Assembly: GCF_025060375.1 (NCBI RefSeq)
Contig: NZ_JANXCG010000012.1
Location: 1-64,000, forward strand
From: Meiothermus sp.
Lineage (GTDB): Bacteria > Deinococcota > Deinococci > Deinococcales > Thermaceae
Direction: 5' to 3'
Length of the DNA stretch: 64,000 nt
In this document: positions 11,098-19,438 of the stretch, one piece after another
Layout: each line of letters begins with the position of its first letter
How positions within the stretch are numbered: position 1 is the first letter of the stretch
Translations under genes and position numbers: made by a program
Notes under the pieces: generated by a model
Seen by the model: only the letters and a program-made list of their open reading frames with translations
The model's database searches: none
Told to the model about the DNA's origin: nothing

Positions 11098-12485
11098 AAA
11101 GCCTCAATCCCCACAACCTAATCCTGAACACCGACAGCTACAAGGCCAGCCACTTTGCCCAGTTTCCCAAGGGCATGACCTACGCAAGCTGGTACATCGA
11201 AAGTCGCGGCGGCGACTACAACTTCGTGCGCTTTTTTGGGCTACAGGCCTTCCTTATCGAGTACCTAAGCAAGGGGGTGAGCCTGGCCGATGTGGAGGAG
11301 GCCCGGGAGGTCTTCCTGGCTCACGGCCTGCCCTTTCCCTACGAGGGCTGGCGCTACATCGCCCAGGAGCTGGGGGGGCGGCTGCCCGTGCGCATCCGGG
11401 CAGTGCCGGAGGGGATGGTCATCCCGGTGCACAACCCCCTGGTCATCATCGAGAGCACCGACCCCAAGGTGCCCTGGCTGCCGGGCTGGCTCGAGACCGC
11501 CCTCCTGCGCGCGGTCTGGTACCCCACCACGGTCTGCACCCTTTCCTGGGCCATCAGGAACACCATCCGGGAGTACCTGGAGAAGACCGCCGACGACCCC
11601 GAGGCCGAGCTGCCCTTCAAGCTCCACGACTTTGGCGCCCGGGGGGTGAGCAGCCTGGAGAGCGCAGGGCTCGGGGGAATGGCCCACCTGGTCAACTTCC
11701 AGGGTACCGACACCGTGACCGCGCTGGTCTACGCCCGCAACTACTACGGGGCGGAGATGGCCGGCTACTCGATTCCCGCCATGGAGCACTCCACCGTGAC
11801 CAGCTTTGGGCCGGAGGGGGAGGCCCAGGCCTACCGCCAGATGATCGAGACCTTTGGCAAGCCGGGGGCGCTTTTTGCCATGGTCATAGACTCCTACAAC
11901 CGAGAGCGGGCCGTGGGGGAGATCATAGGCGAGGAGCTGCGGGAGCCCATCCGGAACTCCGGGGCGACCGCGGTGATCCGCCCCGACTCGGGCGACCCGC
12001 CCTTCGTGGTGCTGCGCACGGTGCAGACCCTGGAGGCCAAGTTCGGCGCTACCCTCAACCGCAAGGGCTACAAGGTGCTCAACGGGGTGCGGGTCATCCA
12101 GGGGGATGGGGTCAACGCGGATACCATCCGCAAGGTGCTCTTCCTGCTCGAGCAGTGGGGCTACAGCGCCTCGAACGTGGCCTTTGGTATGGGGGGAGCC
12201 CTCCTGCAGCACCCCCACCGCGACACCCAGAAGTTCGCCCAGAAGCTGCACCTGGTTACCGTGGATGGGGTGACCTACGGGGTGGGCAAGAGCCCGGTGG
12301 ACGACCCCTCCAAGCTCTCCAAAAGGGGCCGGCTGGACGTGATTAGGGACGAACGCGGCATCCGCACGGTCGAGCTGCCCCCCGAGCAGGAGGCCCCTCA
12401 CCCCCAAAGCCTCCTGCAGGTGGTCTTTGAGGACGGCGAGATCAAGAAGCGCTACACCTGGGAGGAGGTGCGGGCCAACGCCTAG
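11094..12485 (+). CDS. nadV: Nicotinamide phosphoribosyltransferase
   Basis: The 463-residue protein resembles NadV/NAMPT, which converts nicotinamide and PRPP to NMN. Typical features are the [16 protein letters not shown] start, [37 protein letters not shown]-like [13 protein letters not shown] and [14 protein letters not shown]. Its product is the substrate of the preceding NadM, so the operon is a two-step salvage route from nicotinamide to NAD under NrtR. It converges on deoB with the last base pairs of both stop codons shared (ctag). Confidence 0.93.
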   Translation: MKSLNPHNLILNTDSYKASHFAQFPKGMTYASWYIESRGGDYNFVRFFGLQAFLIEYLSKGVSLADVEEAREVFLAHGLPFPYEGWRYIAQELGGRLPVRIRAVPEGMVIPVHNPLVIIESTDPKVPWLPGWLETALLRAVWYPTTVCTLSWAIRNTIREYLEKTADDPEAELPFKLHDFGARGVSSLESAGLGGMAHLVNFQGTDTVTALVYARNYYGAEMAGYSIPAMEHSTVTSFGPEGEAQAYRQMIETFGKPGALFAMVIDSYNRERAVGEIIGEELREPIRNSGATAVIRPDSGDPPFVVLRTVQTLEAKFGATLNRKGYKVLNGVRVIQGDGVNADTIRKVLFLLEQWGYSASNVAFGMGGALLQHPHRDTQKFAQKLHLVTVDGVTYGVGKSPVDDPSKLSKRGRLDVIRDERGIRTVELPPEQEAPHPQSLLQVVFEDGEIKKRYTWEEVRANA

Positions 12486-13630
12486 AGGACGCTGACGCCA
12501 GGACCAGCCCAGGAGAGCCCGAAGGCCTTGGCCCAGCTCGCCCCCAGGTCGGCAAAGGTGGCCCGGGTGCCCAGGTCGGCCCCGGCCATCCCGGGTCCCA
12601 CCACCAGCAGCATCCCGTACTCCCGGGTGTGGTCGGTGCCGCGGTAGGTGGGGTCGTTGCCGTGGTCGGAGACGATGAAGAGGTAGTCCTCGGGGCCCAG
12701 GGCGGCCAGCAGCTCGGGGATGCGGGCGTCAAAGGCCGATAGGGCCTCGGCGTAGCCGCTGGGGTCGCGTCGGTGGCCGTATCTGGCATCGAAGTCCACC
12801 AGGTTGGTGAAGACCAGGCCGGCGAAGGGCTCGCGCATCAGTTCAAGGGTGCGCGCCAGCCCCTCGGCGTTGCTGCCAGCCTTGACCTCGCGGGTGAAGC
12901 CCCGGTGGGCGTAGATGTCGGGGATTTTGCCTACCCCCACCACCTCGAGCCCGGCGCCCCTAAGCTCGTCCAGCACGTTGGGAGGCGGCTCCAGGGCGAA
13001 ATCCTTGCGCAGGTCTTCGCGGCGGTAGAAGTTCCCCGGCTCGCCCTCAAAGGGGCGGGCGATCACCCGGGCGCAGGCCAGCGGCCCCACCAGCATCTCG
13101 CGGGCGGTCTGGCACCAGGCGTAAAGCGTTTCCAGGGGCACCTTGCCGGTGTGCGCGGCTACCTGGAAGACCGAGTCGGCCGAGGTGTAGACGATGGGGA
13201 AACCGGTGCGCAGATGCTCCTCGCCGTAGTCGCGGATGGCCTCGGTGCCCGAGTAGGGCCGGTTGAGCAGGTAGCCTCCTACCCCGATGCGGGCGCAGTA
13301 GGCGGCCAGGAAATCCTCCGGAAAGCCCTGGGGGAAGACCTGGAAGGGGTGCTCGAGCCGGATCCCCACAAACTCCCAGTGGCCGGTGGAGGTATCCTTG
13401 CCAGGGTTCAGCTCAACCATGCGCCCGAAAGCGCCCAGAGGCGCTCCCACCTGGGGGAGGGTGTGCACCCCAGGCACCGAGCCCAGCCCCAGCGAGGCCA
13501 GGTGGGGTAGCTCGAGGCCGGTCTTGAGCACGGTGTGGTCCAGCGTGTCGGCCCCTTCGTCGCCAAACCGTGCGGCGTCGGGCAGATAACCCAGGCCCAC
13601 CGAATCCAGCACGATGGTGGTGATTTTCAT
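12482..13630 (-). CDS. deoB: Phosphopentomutase
   Basis: The 382-residue protein belongs to the alkaline-phosphatase superfamily and interconverts ribose or deoxyribose 1- and 5-phosphate in nucleoside salvage. Metal-binding segments include the start [44 protein letters not shown] and [27 protein letters not shown] hexamer (13642-13637) is six bases before the ATG with no Shine-Dalgarno, pointing to a leaderless transcript. The stop codon overlaps that of nadV on the other strand. Confidence 0.93.
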   Translation of the reverse strand: MKITTIVLDSVGLGYLPDAARFGDEGADTLDHTVLKTGLELPHLASLGLGSVPGVHTLPQVGAPLGAFGRMVELNPGKDTSTGHWEFVGIRLEHPFQVFPQGFPEDFLAAYCARIGVGGYLLNRPYSGTEAIRDYGEEHLRTGFPIVYTSADSVFQVAAHTGKVPLETLYAWCQTAREMLVGPLACARVIARPFEGEPGNFYRREDLRKDFALEPPPNVLDELRGAGLEVVGVGKIPDIYAHRGFTREVKAGSNAEGLARTLELMREPFAGLVFTNLVDFDARYGHRRDPSGYAEALSAFDARIPELLAALGPEDYLFIVSDHGNDPTYRGTDHTREYGMLLVVGPGMAGADLGTRATFADLGASWAKAFGLSWAGPGVSVL

Positions 13631-13636
13631 GCCCCC

Positions 13637-13642
13637 AGCATA
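13637..13642 (-). promoter_or_regulatory. Leaderless -10 hexamer of deoB
   Basis: Minus-strand TATGCT is followed by six bases and the deoB ATG. It lies in the 21-base gap after the LysR-family gene, so deoB probably has its own transcript. Confidence 0.5.
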
Positions 13643-13651
13643 GAGCAGGGG

Positions 13652-14545
13652 TCAGGAAGCCAGCATTTCCCGCAGGGCGTCGGCAGCGGGGTTGCCTGCC
13701 TCTTTGGGGTAGATGAGCCAGAAAAGCCGCCTCAGCTCCATCCCCTTGATGCGCAGGGTTCGCAGGTTGCCCACCTTTAGGTTGGGCCGCACCACCACGC
13801 TCGAGACGATGCCCACCCCAGCCCCTTCTAGCACCAGCCGCTTGGTCACCTCGTGGTTGTCGGTATAGAAGACCGGGTTAATCTCCAGTCCGGCCTGCTC
13901 GAGCGCCGAGCCCAAGACGCGGTAGGTCATGGCCCCCGGCTCGCGCACAATCAGCGGAACCTTGGCCAGCTGCTCGGGCTCAACCTCCTCCCTTTTTGCC
14001 CAGGGGTGCTCGGGGGGCACAATCAGCACCAGCTCATCCTCGTAGAAGAGGGTGCGCTCAAAGCCCTCCATGTGCTCTACCGCCTCCACCACGGCCATCT
14101 CGATCTCGCCCTGCAAAAGCCGCCGGGTGAGCTGCTCGGAGCTGCCGCTTTCCAGCCTGATGCGAATTTCTGGATGCAGCCGCTTGAACTCGGTCAGGTA
14201 GCGGGGGAGCACGTACACCGCCATGGTGGTGGCCGCCCCGATCTCCACTTGGCCTCGCTCGAGCCGCCCAATGGCTTGGGCGGCCTGCATGAACTCCTCC
14301 AGGGCCTGCACAGCCCGCCGCGCCTCGGGGAGCAGGTTCTGTCCGGTCTTGGTCAGCACCAGCCGGCGGCCCTGGCGGTGGAAGAGGGCTCGGCCGATTT
14401 GGGCCTCTAGGGCCCGTAGGTGCTGGCTCACGCCGGGCTGGGTCATGCCCAAGCTCAGGGCTGCGCGGCCCACGCTGCCTTCCTGGACCACACACAAAAA
14501 AACCCGCAGGGACTGAGGGTTGGGGAAGGGGCGCCGCTCTAGCAT
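13652..14545 (-). CDS. LysR-family transcriptional regulator
   Basis: The roughly 297-residue protein has an N-terminal LysR helix-turn-helix (SLRVFLCVVQEGSVGRAALS, then MTQPGVSQHLRALEAQIGRAL) and a periplasmic-binding-protein-like effector domain (VEIGAATTMAVYVLPRYLTEF, AVVEAVEHMEGFERTLFYED). Length is standard. The ATG at 14545 was preferred over a TTG two codons earlier because TAATCT lies exactly six bases upstream, a leaderless arrangement. The target is not evident: it is followed by deoB on the same strand and is divergent from rpe about 200 bases away. Confidence 0.88.
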   Translation of the reverse strand: MLERRPFPNPQSLRVFLCVVQEGSVGRAALSLGMTQPGVSQHLRALEAQIGRALFHRQGRRLVLTKTGQNLLPEARRAVQALEEFMQAAQAIGRLERGQVEIGAATTMAVYVLPRYLTEFKRLHPEIRIRLESGSSEQLTRRLLQGEIEMAVVEAVEHMEGFERTLFYEDELVLIVPPEHPWAKREEVEPEQLAKVPLIVREPGAMTYRVLGSALEQAGLEINPVFYTDNHEVTKRLVLEGAGVGIVSSVVVRPNLKVGNLRTLRIKGMELRRLFWLIYPKEAGNPAADALREMLAS

Positions 14546-14682
14546 AAGCAAAGATTATCAAAAATCCCCAAAGCAACCCCGCACTACTTATCAATGGGCC
14601 CTCACCCAGGGCCTCCGGCTGCGGCCCTGAGCGGCCCCTCGCCCTCCTGCGTGCCCATTGGAGCCACCCCACCCCTCACCGC

Positions 14683-14710
14683 TTGCCATCGCGTATCATC
14701 TACGTATGCG
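14683..14710 (+). promoter_or_regulatory. Promoter of rpe
   Basis: TTGCCA (14683-14688), a 16-nt spacer and TATGCG (14705-14710) precede a short leader with aaaaggag before the rpe ATG. Confidence 0.5.
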
Positions 14711-14742
14711 CGAGCAGGCCATTCGAAAAGGAGCCTCGGCCT

Positions 14743-15417
14743 ATGCCTAAACTTCTGGTGGCCCCCTCCATCCTCACCGCCGACTTCGCCCGGCTAGGGG
14801 AGCAGATCCAGGAAGCCGAGGCGGCAGGGGTAGACTGGATTCACCTGGACGTGATGGACGGGCGTTTTGTGCCCAACCTGACCTTTGGCCCTTTGGTGGT
14901 GGAGGCTGTTCGTAGGGTTACCAGGCTCCCTCTGGACGTGCACCTGATGATTGTAGAGCCCGAGCGCTACCTGCGGGACTTTGCCCAGGCCGGTGCCGAC
15001 TGGATTACGGTTCACTTTGAGGCCACCCCTCACGCTCACCGGGCGGTGCAGCAGGTGAAGGAGCTGGGCAAAAGGGCCGGTCTGGCCATCAACCCGGCCA
15101 CGCCCCTGGAGTCCCTGCTGCCCCTGCTGCCTGAGCTCGACCTGGCCCTTCTGATGAGCGTGAACCCTGGCTTCGGTGGTCAGAGATACATCCCCGGAAC
15201 CACCGAGCGCATCCGCCGCTTGGCTGGGCTGCGCGAGCACATGAACCCGGCCTGCTTGGTAGAGGTGGACGGAGGTATCAAGCCTGAGAACGTCGCCGAG
15301 GTCTACCGGGCTGGGGCGGATGTGGTGGTGGTGGGCAGCGCTTTGTTCAACAACCGGCCGGTGGCCGAGAACATGGAGAAACTCCTAGGAAGGGTGTATG
15401 CCGTTGGCCCCAGGTGA
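14743..15417 (+). CDS. rpe: Ribulose-phosphate 3-epimerase
   Basis: The 224-residue TIM-barrel enzyme interconverts ribulose 5-phosphate and xylulose 5-phosphate in the pentose phosphate pathway. Family signatures are [64 protein letters not shown] and [12 protein letters not shown], which contain the metal-binding His and Asp residues. The ATG at 14743 has an aaaggag Shine-Dalgarno 12-17 nt upstream; the frame remains open to 14683 but without support. The role fits with the xylose uptake genes elsewhere in the window, though the two are not linked. Confidence 0.94.
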   Translation: MPKLLVAPSILTADFARLGEQIQEAEAAGVDWIHLDVMDGRFVPNLTFGPLVVEAVRRVTRLPLDVHLMIVEPERYLRDFAQAGADWITVHFEATPHAHRAVQQVKELGKRAGLAINPATPLESLLPLLPELDLALLMSVNPGFGGQRYIPGTTERIRRLAGLREHMNPACLVEVDGGIKPENVAEVYRAGADVVVVGSALFNNRPVAENMEKLLGRVYAVGPR

Positions 15418-15616
15418 GGACGCGCTGGAGAAGGCGCAAGGGGAAGGCTACGCTGCACCCAGCCGTGGCGCCGACCTGCCCCCGACCTTTGCCGCGGGCA
15501 TCCGCAAGGTGGTGATGGGCAGCCCCAAGGGGTTCGGCCCGCGTAAAATAGGGGCGGGAGCACCTGAAGCAGGTCTCCGTTGGGGGGTTTGGGCTAGTGG
15601 GGAGGGTGGGAAGGGT

Positions 15617-16096
15617 TTGAACCGCCTTGAACAGCTCATCCAGGGCCTGCTCTGGCAGGCCCGCTGGGTTATGCTCCTACCGGTGGTGGGCCTCCTGGTC
15701 GGTGCGGTTTACTTCGCGGTGCAGACCGCGGTGGAGGTCTGGCGGGCCCTGAGCCTGGGTAGCCTGGAAAAGGCCCTGCCCCTCATGGTGGGCGCGGTGG
15801 ATCTGGCCCTTCTGGCCGCGGTGCTCATCATCTTTGCGCTTGGTATCTATGAGCTTTTTATTGCAGAAGTGAACCGCTCGGAAGGGATCAACAATGTGCT
15901 GGTGGTGCGCAGCCTGAACGACCTGAAGACCAAGCTGGGCCAGGTCATCCTGATGATCCTGGTGGTGAAGTTCTTTGAGAAAGCCCAGGCCTTCTCCCCT
16001 AAGGGGGCGCTGGACTTTCTTTACTACGCTGGGGCAGTGGCCCTTCTGGGGGCAGCTTTGTGGCTGGTACAGGCCAAGGATAAGGCGGAAAAATAA
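15617..16096 (+). CDS. YqhA-family (UPF0114) membrane protein
   Basis: The protein is about 159 residues, with three or four membrane segments and the family region IFALGIYELFIAEVNRSEGI followed by VRSLNDLKTKLGQVILMILV. The function of the family is unknown. I placed the start at TTG 15617, after ggagggtgggaagg, because the family usually starts near LEQLIQGLLWQARW. The frame is open back to 15398, but those extra 73 residues are low-complexity and overlap rpe. The 199 bases between rpe and this start hold no recognisable gene. Confidence 0.78.
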   Translation: MNRLEQLIQGLLWQARWVMLLPVVGLLVGAVYFAVQTAVEVWRALSLGSLEKALPLMVGAVDLALLAAVLIIFALGIYELFIAEVNRSEGINNVLVVRSLNDLKTKLGQVILMILVVKFFEKAQAFSPKGALDFLYYAGAVALLGAALWLVQAKDKAEK

Positions 16097-16128
16097 CCGC
16101 TGGTTACTAAGCGAATAACCACGAGTTA
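16092..16128. promoter_or_regulatory. Tandem dyads upstream of the cytochrome c gene
   Basis: TAACC-gct-GGTTA (16094-16106) is a perfect dyad overlapping the YqhA stop codon. A second weaker dyad, TAACcacgaGTTA, lies at 16116-16128. The word AATAACC repeats at a 22-bp pitch, about two helical turns. This is a candidate operator for the promoter that follows. Confidence 0.45.
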
Positions 16129-16140
16129 ATCAGCAATCAC

Positions 16141-16168
16141 TTGCAGGAAGGGCTTTTTCGGTCATACT
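16141..16168 (+). promoter_or_regulatory. Promoter of the cytochrome c gene
   Basis: TTGCAG (16141-16146), a 16-nt spacer and CATACT (16163-16168) lie just upstream of the ggggggagg ribosome binding site. Confidence 0.5.
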
Positions 16169-16188
16169 GTTGGGGGGAGGTGAACAGC

Positions 16189-16659
16189 TTGCGCAGAGTT
16201 AAGCTTATCTTGAAAGCCGCTTTGGTCCTGGGACTGGGGGCGCACCTCCTTGGCGCCCAGAACGCCCTTGCCCAGGCCACCCCCCTCTACGCCCAGTGCC
16301 AGGGCTGCCACCAAGCCAACGGGGCTGGGATTCCCGGGGTCTTCCCCCCGCTGGCAGGCCATGTGCCTGAGATACTGGCCGTCAAAGGCGGCCGGGAGTA
16401 CCTGATCCAGACCTTGCTCTACGGCCTGCAGGGGCAGATCACCGTCAAGGGGAACAGGTACCAGGGTGTGATGCCAGCCTACGCCCAGCTCAAGGACGAG
16501 GAGATTGCCGCCCTCCTAAACCACATCTCCACCCAGTGGGGCAACAGGTTCCCCCCTGGTCAGGGGCCCTTTACCGCTGCTGAGGTCAGGGCTCAGCGGG
16601 CCAAGCCCATGACCGCGGCCCAGGTGCTGGAGGCCCGCAACAAGCTCGGCCTCAAGTAG
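16189..16659 (+). CDS. Exported c-type cytochrome, single haem
   Basis: The roughly 156-residue protein has a signal peptide (about residues 1-29, RRVKLILKAALVLGLGAHLL...ALAQ) and one haem-attachment motif CQGCH (residues 37-41). GVMPAYAQLKDEEIAALLNHI resembles the distal region of class I cytochromes c, with Met of VMPAY as the likely sixth ligand. It would carry electrons in the periplasm; the partner is unknown. The start is set at TTG 16189, 8 nt after GGGGGGAGG. A GTG at 16180 lies within that same signal. Confidence 0.85.
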   Translation: MRRVKLILKAALVLGLGAHLLGAQNALAQATPLYAQCQGCHQANGAGIPGVFPPLAGHVPEILAVKGGREYLIQTLLYGLQGQITVKGNRYQGVMPAYAQLKDEEIAALLNHISTQWGNRFPPGQGPFTAAEVRAQRAKPMTAAQVLEARNKLGLK

Positions 16660-16680
16660 CCCCCGCCCGACGGGTAGGAC

Positions 16681-16708
16681 CGCCCAGGGAGCCCCCTGGG
16701 CGTGTTTT
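16681..16708 (+). terminator. Terminator after the cytochrome c gene
   Basis: The stem CGCCCAGGG / CCCTGGGCG (loop of four) is followed by tgtttt. It sits between two convergent genes and may act in both directions. Confidence 0.65.
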
Positions 16709-16715
16709 GGTGGGG

Positions 16716-17336
16716 CTACTCCGGTAGGTAAAGCCGGCCGCGAACGGCGGCGATGGCCAGCTCATGGCCCAGCTCCTGTCCTACCCTTTGGTAGGCGCTC
16801 ACCCACTCCTCGTCGCTCATCTCGCTGTCGGTGACCAGCCGCAGGAGCAGGTTGTAGGCGTGGGTGCCCTCGGCTAGGGCCCGCGCGGCGTCAGTAAGGC
16901 TAGCTGCGTCTTTGAGCTCCCGCATCAGCGCCAGGGCGTCAAATTGCACTGTGGAAAGGGGCAAAAACTCCTCTGCGCCTCGGTAGGCCAGGCTGCTCAC
17001 CCGCTCCAGCACCCCTACAGCCCTGCTTCGCAGGGCAGCCTCCTCCAGGGCCTGGCGGTGGGCCCTCAGGGCCCCTAGGGCTTTTGGTAAGTCCGGCTCG
17101 AGCGGGGCTGGTAGGATGCGCTGGACCCGCTCGAGCCAACCTTCAAAGGCTTTGGTGGCCTCAATGAGGGGCGCTGCCGCGCCAGGGGAGGGCGGCTGGC
17201 CTTGCTCGAGCCGCTCCGCGGTCTGGCGCAAAGCCTGGGCCAGCTCGCCCAGCCGCTCCTGCAGCACCAGTCCCTCGTTCAGCAGGCTTTCTACCTCGCC
17301 GATGCATTCTGGCCCTTCAGGCGGTGCGGTGGCCAT
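16716..17336 (-). CDS. Hypothetical protein, mostly helical
   Basis: I do not recognise this 206-residue protein. It begins MATAPPEGPECIGEVESLLN and is rich in Ala, Leu and Glu with long predicted helices and no membrane segment, signal peptide or cysteine cluster. The ATG at 17336 faces the divergent bshB1 gene 40 bases away, and the frame remains open beyond it without a good signal. No motif supports a function; a link to thiol metabolism is possible only by position. Confidence 0.65.
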   Translation of the reverse strand: MATAPPEGPECIGEVESLLNEGLVLQERLGELAQALRQTAERLEQGQPPSPGAAAPLIEATKAFEGWLERVQRILPAPLEPDLPKALGALRAHRQALEEAALRSRAVGVLERVSSLAYRGAEEFLPLSTVQFDALALMRELKDAASLTDAARALAEGTHAYNLLLRLVTDSEMSDEEWVSAYQRVGQELGHELAIAAVRGRLYLPE

Positions 17337-17365
17337 GGTTGGCCTTAGTCTACACCCAGATGTGC

Positions 17366-17371
17366 TATAAG
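17366..17371 (+). promoter_or_regulatory. Leaderless -10 hexamer of bshB1
   Basis: TATAAG is five bases before the bshB1 ATG and no Shine-Dalgarno is present, so the transcript probably begins at or next to the start codon. Confidence 0.45.
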
Positions 17372-17376
17372 GGGCT

Positions 17377-18054
17377 ATGGCTTTGGACCTGCTGGTGATA
17401 GCACCCCATCCTGACGACGGCGAGCTGGGCTGTGGAGGTCTTCTGGCCAGGGCTAGGGCAGAGGGGCAGAGCACGGGCGTCCTCGACCTAACCCGGGGCG
17501 AGATGGGCTCCAAGGGCGACGCAACTGTCCGGGCTCAGGAGGCAGCCGAGGCGGCTCGGATTCTGGGCCTGGACTATCGGGGCAACCTAGGGCTACCGGA
17601 TGGAGGACTGGCCGATACCGAGCCCCAGCGCAGGACGTTGGCTGAGGCCCTGCGGGCCCTAGCCCCTCGGGTGGTGCTGGCCCCCCTCGAGGCCGACCGT
17701 CACCCCGACCACACCGCGGCCCACCGGCTTGTGCTGGCCGCGGTTCACCTAGCCAGGCTACCCAAGGCCCCTCTGGGGGGAAGGCCTCATCGGGTGGAAC
17801 ACCTTTTCTTCTACCCAGGCAACTACCCTGCCATGCCCAACCTGGCGGTGGACGTTACCGAGTTCATAGGGGTTTGGGAGGCTGCAGTGCGCGTCTACCG
17901 AAGCCAGTTTGAGGGCGAGCGGGTCTCTGAAACCGTGCACGAAGGGGGGGTGGAGGCCCGGCTTGCCCTCAGGCGCTATTGGGGCAACCTGCTGGGGGTG
18001 GGCTACGCAGAGCCGCTGGTGAGCCCTCTGCCCTGGTTGTTTCGGCCCTGGTAG
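17377..18054 (+). CDS. bshB1: Bacillithiol biosynthesis deacetylase (LmbE/PIG-L family)
   Basis: The 225-residue zinc-dependent deacetylase has the family signature APHPDDGELGCGG (residues 9-21) with the metal-binding His-Pro-Asp-Asp, a second HPDHTAAH motif, and LDLTRGEMGSKGD, characteristic of BshB1. It removes the acetyl group from GlcNAc-malate in synthesis of bacillithiol, the low-molecular-weight thiol reported in Deinococcus and Thermus relatives. bshA and bshC are not in the window. The start is an ATG at 17377 with a leaderless -10. Confidence 0.88.
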   Translation: MALDLLVIAPHPDDGELGCGGLLARARAEGQSTGVLDLTRGEMGSKGDATVRAQEAAEAARILGLDYRGNLGLPDGGLADTEPQRRTLAEALRALAPRVVLAPLEADRHPDHTAAHRLVLAAVHLARLPKAPLGGRPHRVEHLFFYPGNYPAMPNLAVDVTEFIGVWEAAVRVYRSQFEGERVSETVHEGGVEARLALRRYWGNLLGVGYAEPLVSPLPWLFRPW

Positions 18055-18062
18055 CGGCGCGG

Positions 18063-18106
18063 TTGACGCAAAGGGGTGCCTTCGTATATAGTTCGTTTGC
18101 TGAACT
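18063..18106 (+). promoter_or_regulatory. Promoter and overlapping dyad for the ROK/glucose transporter operon
   Basis: TTGACG (18063-18068), a 16-nt spacer and TATATA (18085-18090) form a good promoter. The inverted repeat AGTTC-N7-GAACT (18090-18106) lies directly over the predicted start of transcription, where a bound repressor would block initiation. The first gene of the operon encodes a ROK repressor, so autoregulation by sugar is the simplest reading. Confidence 0.65.
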
Positions 18107-18221
18107 TACTAAGTGCCCCGCCTTGGGAAGCCCTGTGGTCTGAGCTGGCCTGCCATCTGTTTGGCCTGCGCCCCTTCCTAGGGCAAGCGATGGGTAGACG
18201 CCTATTCTTTGAAAAGACGCC

Positions 18222-19421
18222 GTGGCCCGCCTTACACCCCTTGACCAGCACAGCATCAAGCGGCAGAACCGCCGCCGCATACTGGAGGCCCTTAGGCGCA
18301 GCGGGCCCATCAGCCGGGCGACGCTGGCCCGGGCAGTAGGGCTGACCAAGAGCACGGTCTCCTCGCTGGTTCAGGAGATGCTCGAGGAGGGCCTGCTGAG
18401 CGAGGGCGCCCCGCAAAGCGTGGGGCCGGGGCGTCCTGGGACACGTTTGGAGATTCGTGGCGAGAGCACCCTGGCCCTGGGGGTTGAACTGGGGGTGGAG
18501 AACACACAGGCCATCGTGCTGGACCTGAACAACCGCACCCATGGGGCCTGGAACTGGGCGGTGAGCCCTGAGACCCCCCTCGCCCAGCGGCTTCAGGAGC
18601 TTGCTACAGAAGTTCGGCGTCGCGTTCCGGACCCCTCGAGGTTGCTGGGGGTAGGCCTGACCCTCCCTGGGGTGGTGAATGAGCGGGTCCTGCTCTATGC
18701 CCCAGGTCTAGGCTGGCGCAACGAGCGCCCTGCGGAGATGCTCGAGGCCCTGCTGGGGCTTCCCGTGCTGGTGGAAAACGATGCCAACGCTGCGGCGCTA
18801 GGGGAGACCTTTTGGAACGAATGCCAAAGCCCGCTGCTGTACGTTGTGCTGACCACCGGCTTGGGCACGGGTCTGGTGGTGGAGGGTCAGGTCTACCGGG
18901 GTCGGTTTGGGGCAGCAGGGGAGTTGGGCCACTGGCTTTCTGGGCAGGCTAGGAGCCGCAAGGAAGCCCAGGACGCTGAAGACGCTCTGTCGCTTAGGGC
19001 GATGCTCAAGAGCTATCAGGCCGCGAGCGGCCGCAAGGAGGACTTTTGGGTGCTGTTGGGGCGGGCGCAGGTTGAGGATGCCTACGCCCTGGCTGCTCTT
19101 GACCGCTTGGCCCGGGAGTTGGGCCGCTTCGTGGCCAACCTCTGCGTGGCCTTTGACCCGGCGGTGGTGGTGCTGGGGGGGCCTGGTGCGGAGGCCTGGC
19201 CTTGGCTGGAGGCCCCTTTGCGCCAGACTCTTCGAGACCTGGCCTTCCTCCCCGAACACGCCGAACTGCCCATAAAGCCCAGCGCATTTGGGCACCTGGC
19301 CCCGGCCATGGGCGCTGCTGCCTTGGTGTTGCAGCGCTTTTTAGCAAATGGCGGGTCCCGGTTGCGGAGTCCGCCAACCTCCCACCGGGTGGCCCCATCA
19401 ACGGTTGGCGCATGGCAGTGA
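18222..19421 (+). CDS. ROK-family transcriptional regulator of the glucose transporter operon
   Basis: The 399-residue protein has an N-terminal winged helix ([20 protein letters not shown], then [21 protein letters not shown]), the GRPGTRLEI link, and a kinase-like domain with [32 protein letters not shown] and [20 protein letters not shown] followed by GELGH. The start is GTG 18222 with a leader of about 120 nt and a weak ribosome site. It ends 17 nt before the sugar-binding-protein gene, so it is the first gene of that operon. The expected zinc-cysteine cluster after GELGH is absent ([14 protein letters not shown]). Confidence 0.87.
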   Translation: MARLTPLDQHSIKRQNRRRILEALRRSGPISRATLARAVGLTKSTVSSLVQEMLEEGLLSEGAPQSVGPGRPGTRLEIRGESTLALGVELGVENTQAIVLDLNNRTHGAWNWAVSPETPLAQRLQELATEVRRRVPDPSRLLGVGLTLPGVVNERVLLYAPGLGWRNERPAEMLEALLGLPVLVENDANAAALGETFWNECQSPLLYVVLTTGLGTGLVVEGQVYRGRFGAAGELGHWLSGQARSRKEAQDAEDALSLRAMLKSYQAASGRKEDFWVLLGRAQVEDAYALAALDRLARELGRFVANLCVAFDPAVVVLGGPGAEAWPWLEAPLRQTLRDLAFLPEHAELPIKPSAFGHLAPAMGAAALVLQRFLANGGSRLRSPPTSHRVAPSTVGAWQ

Positions 19422-19438
19422 AAAAAGGAGGCTCAACG

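Noticed and set aside
11265-12407. A 380-codon minus-strand frame opposite nadV
   Set aside because: Antisense shadow with repetitive His/Gly/Val content and no ribosome site.
15398-15616. A 73-residue N-terminal extension of the YqhA-family protein
   Set aside because: The residues are unlike the family, overlap rpe, and a TTG with a good upstream signal lies at the family's usual start.
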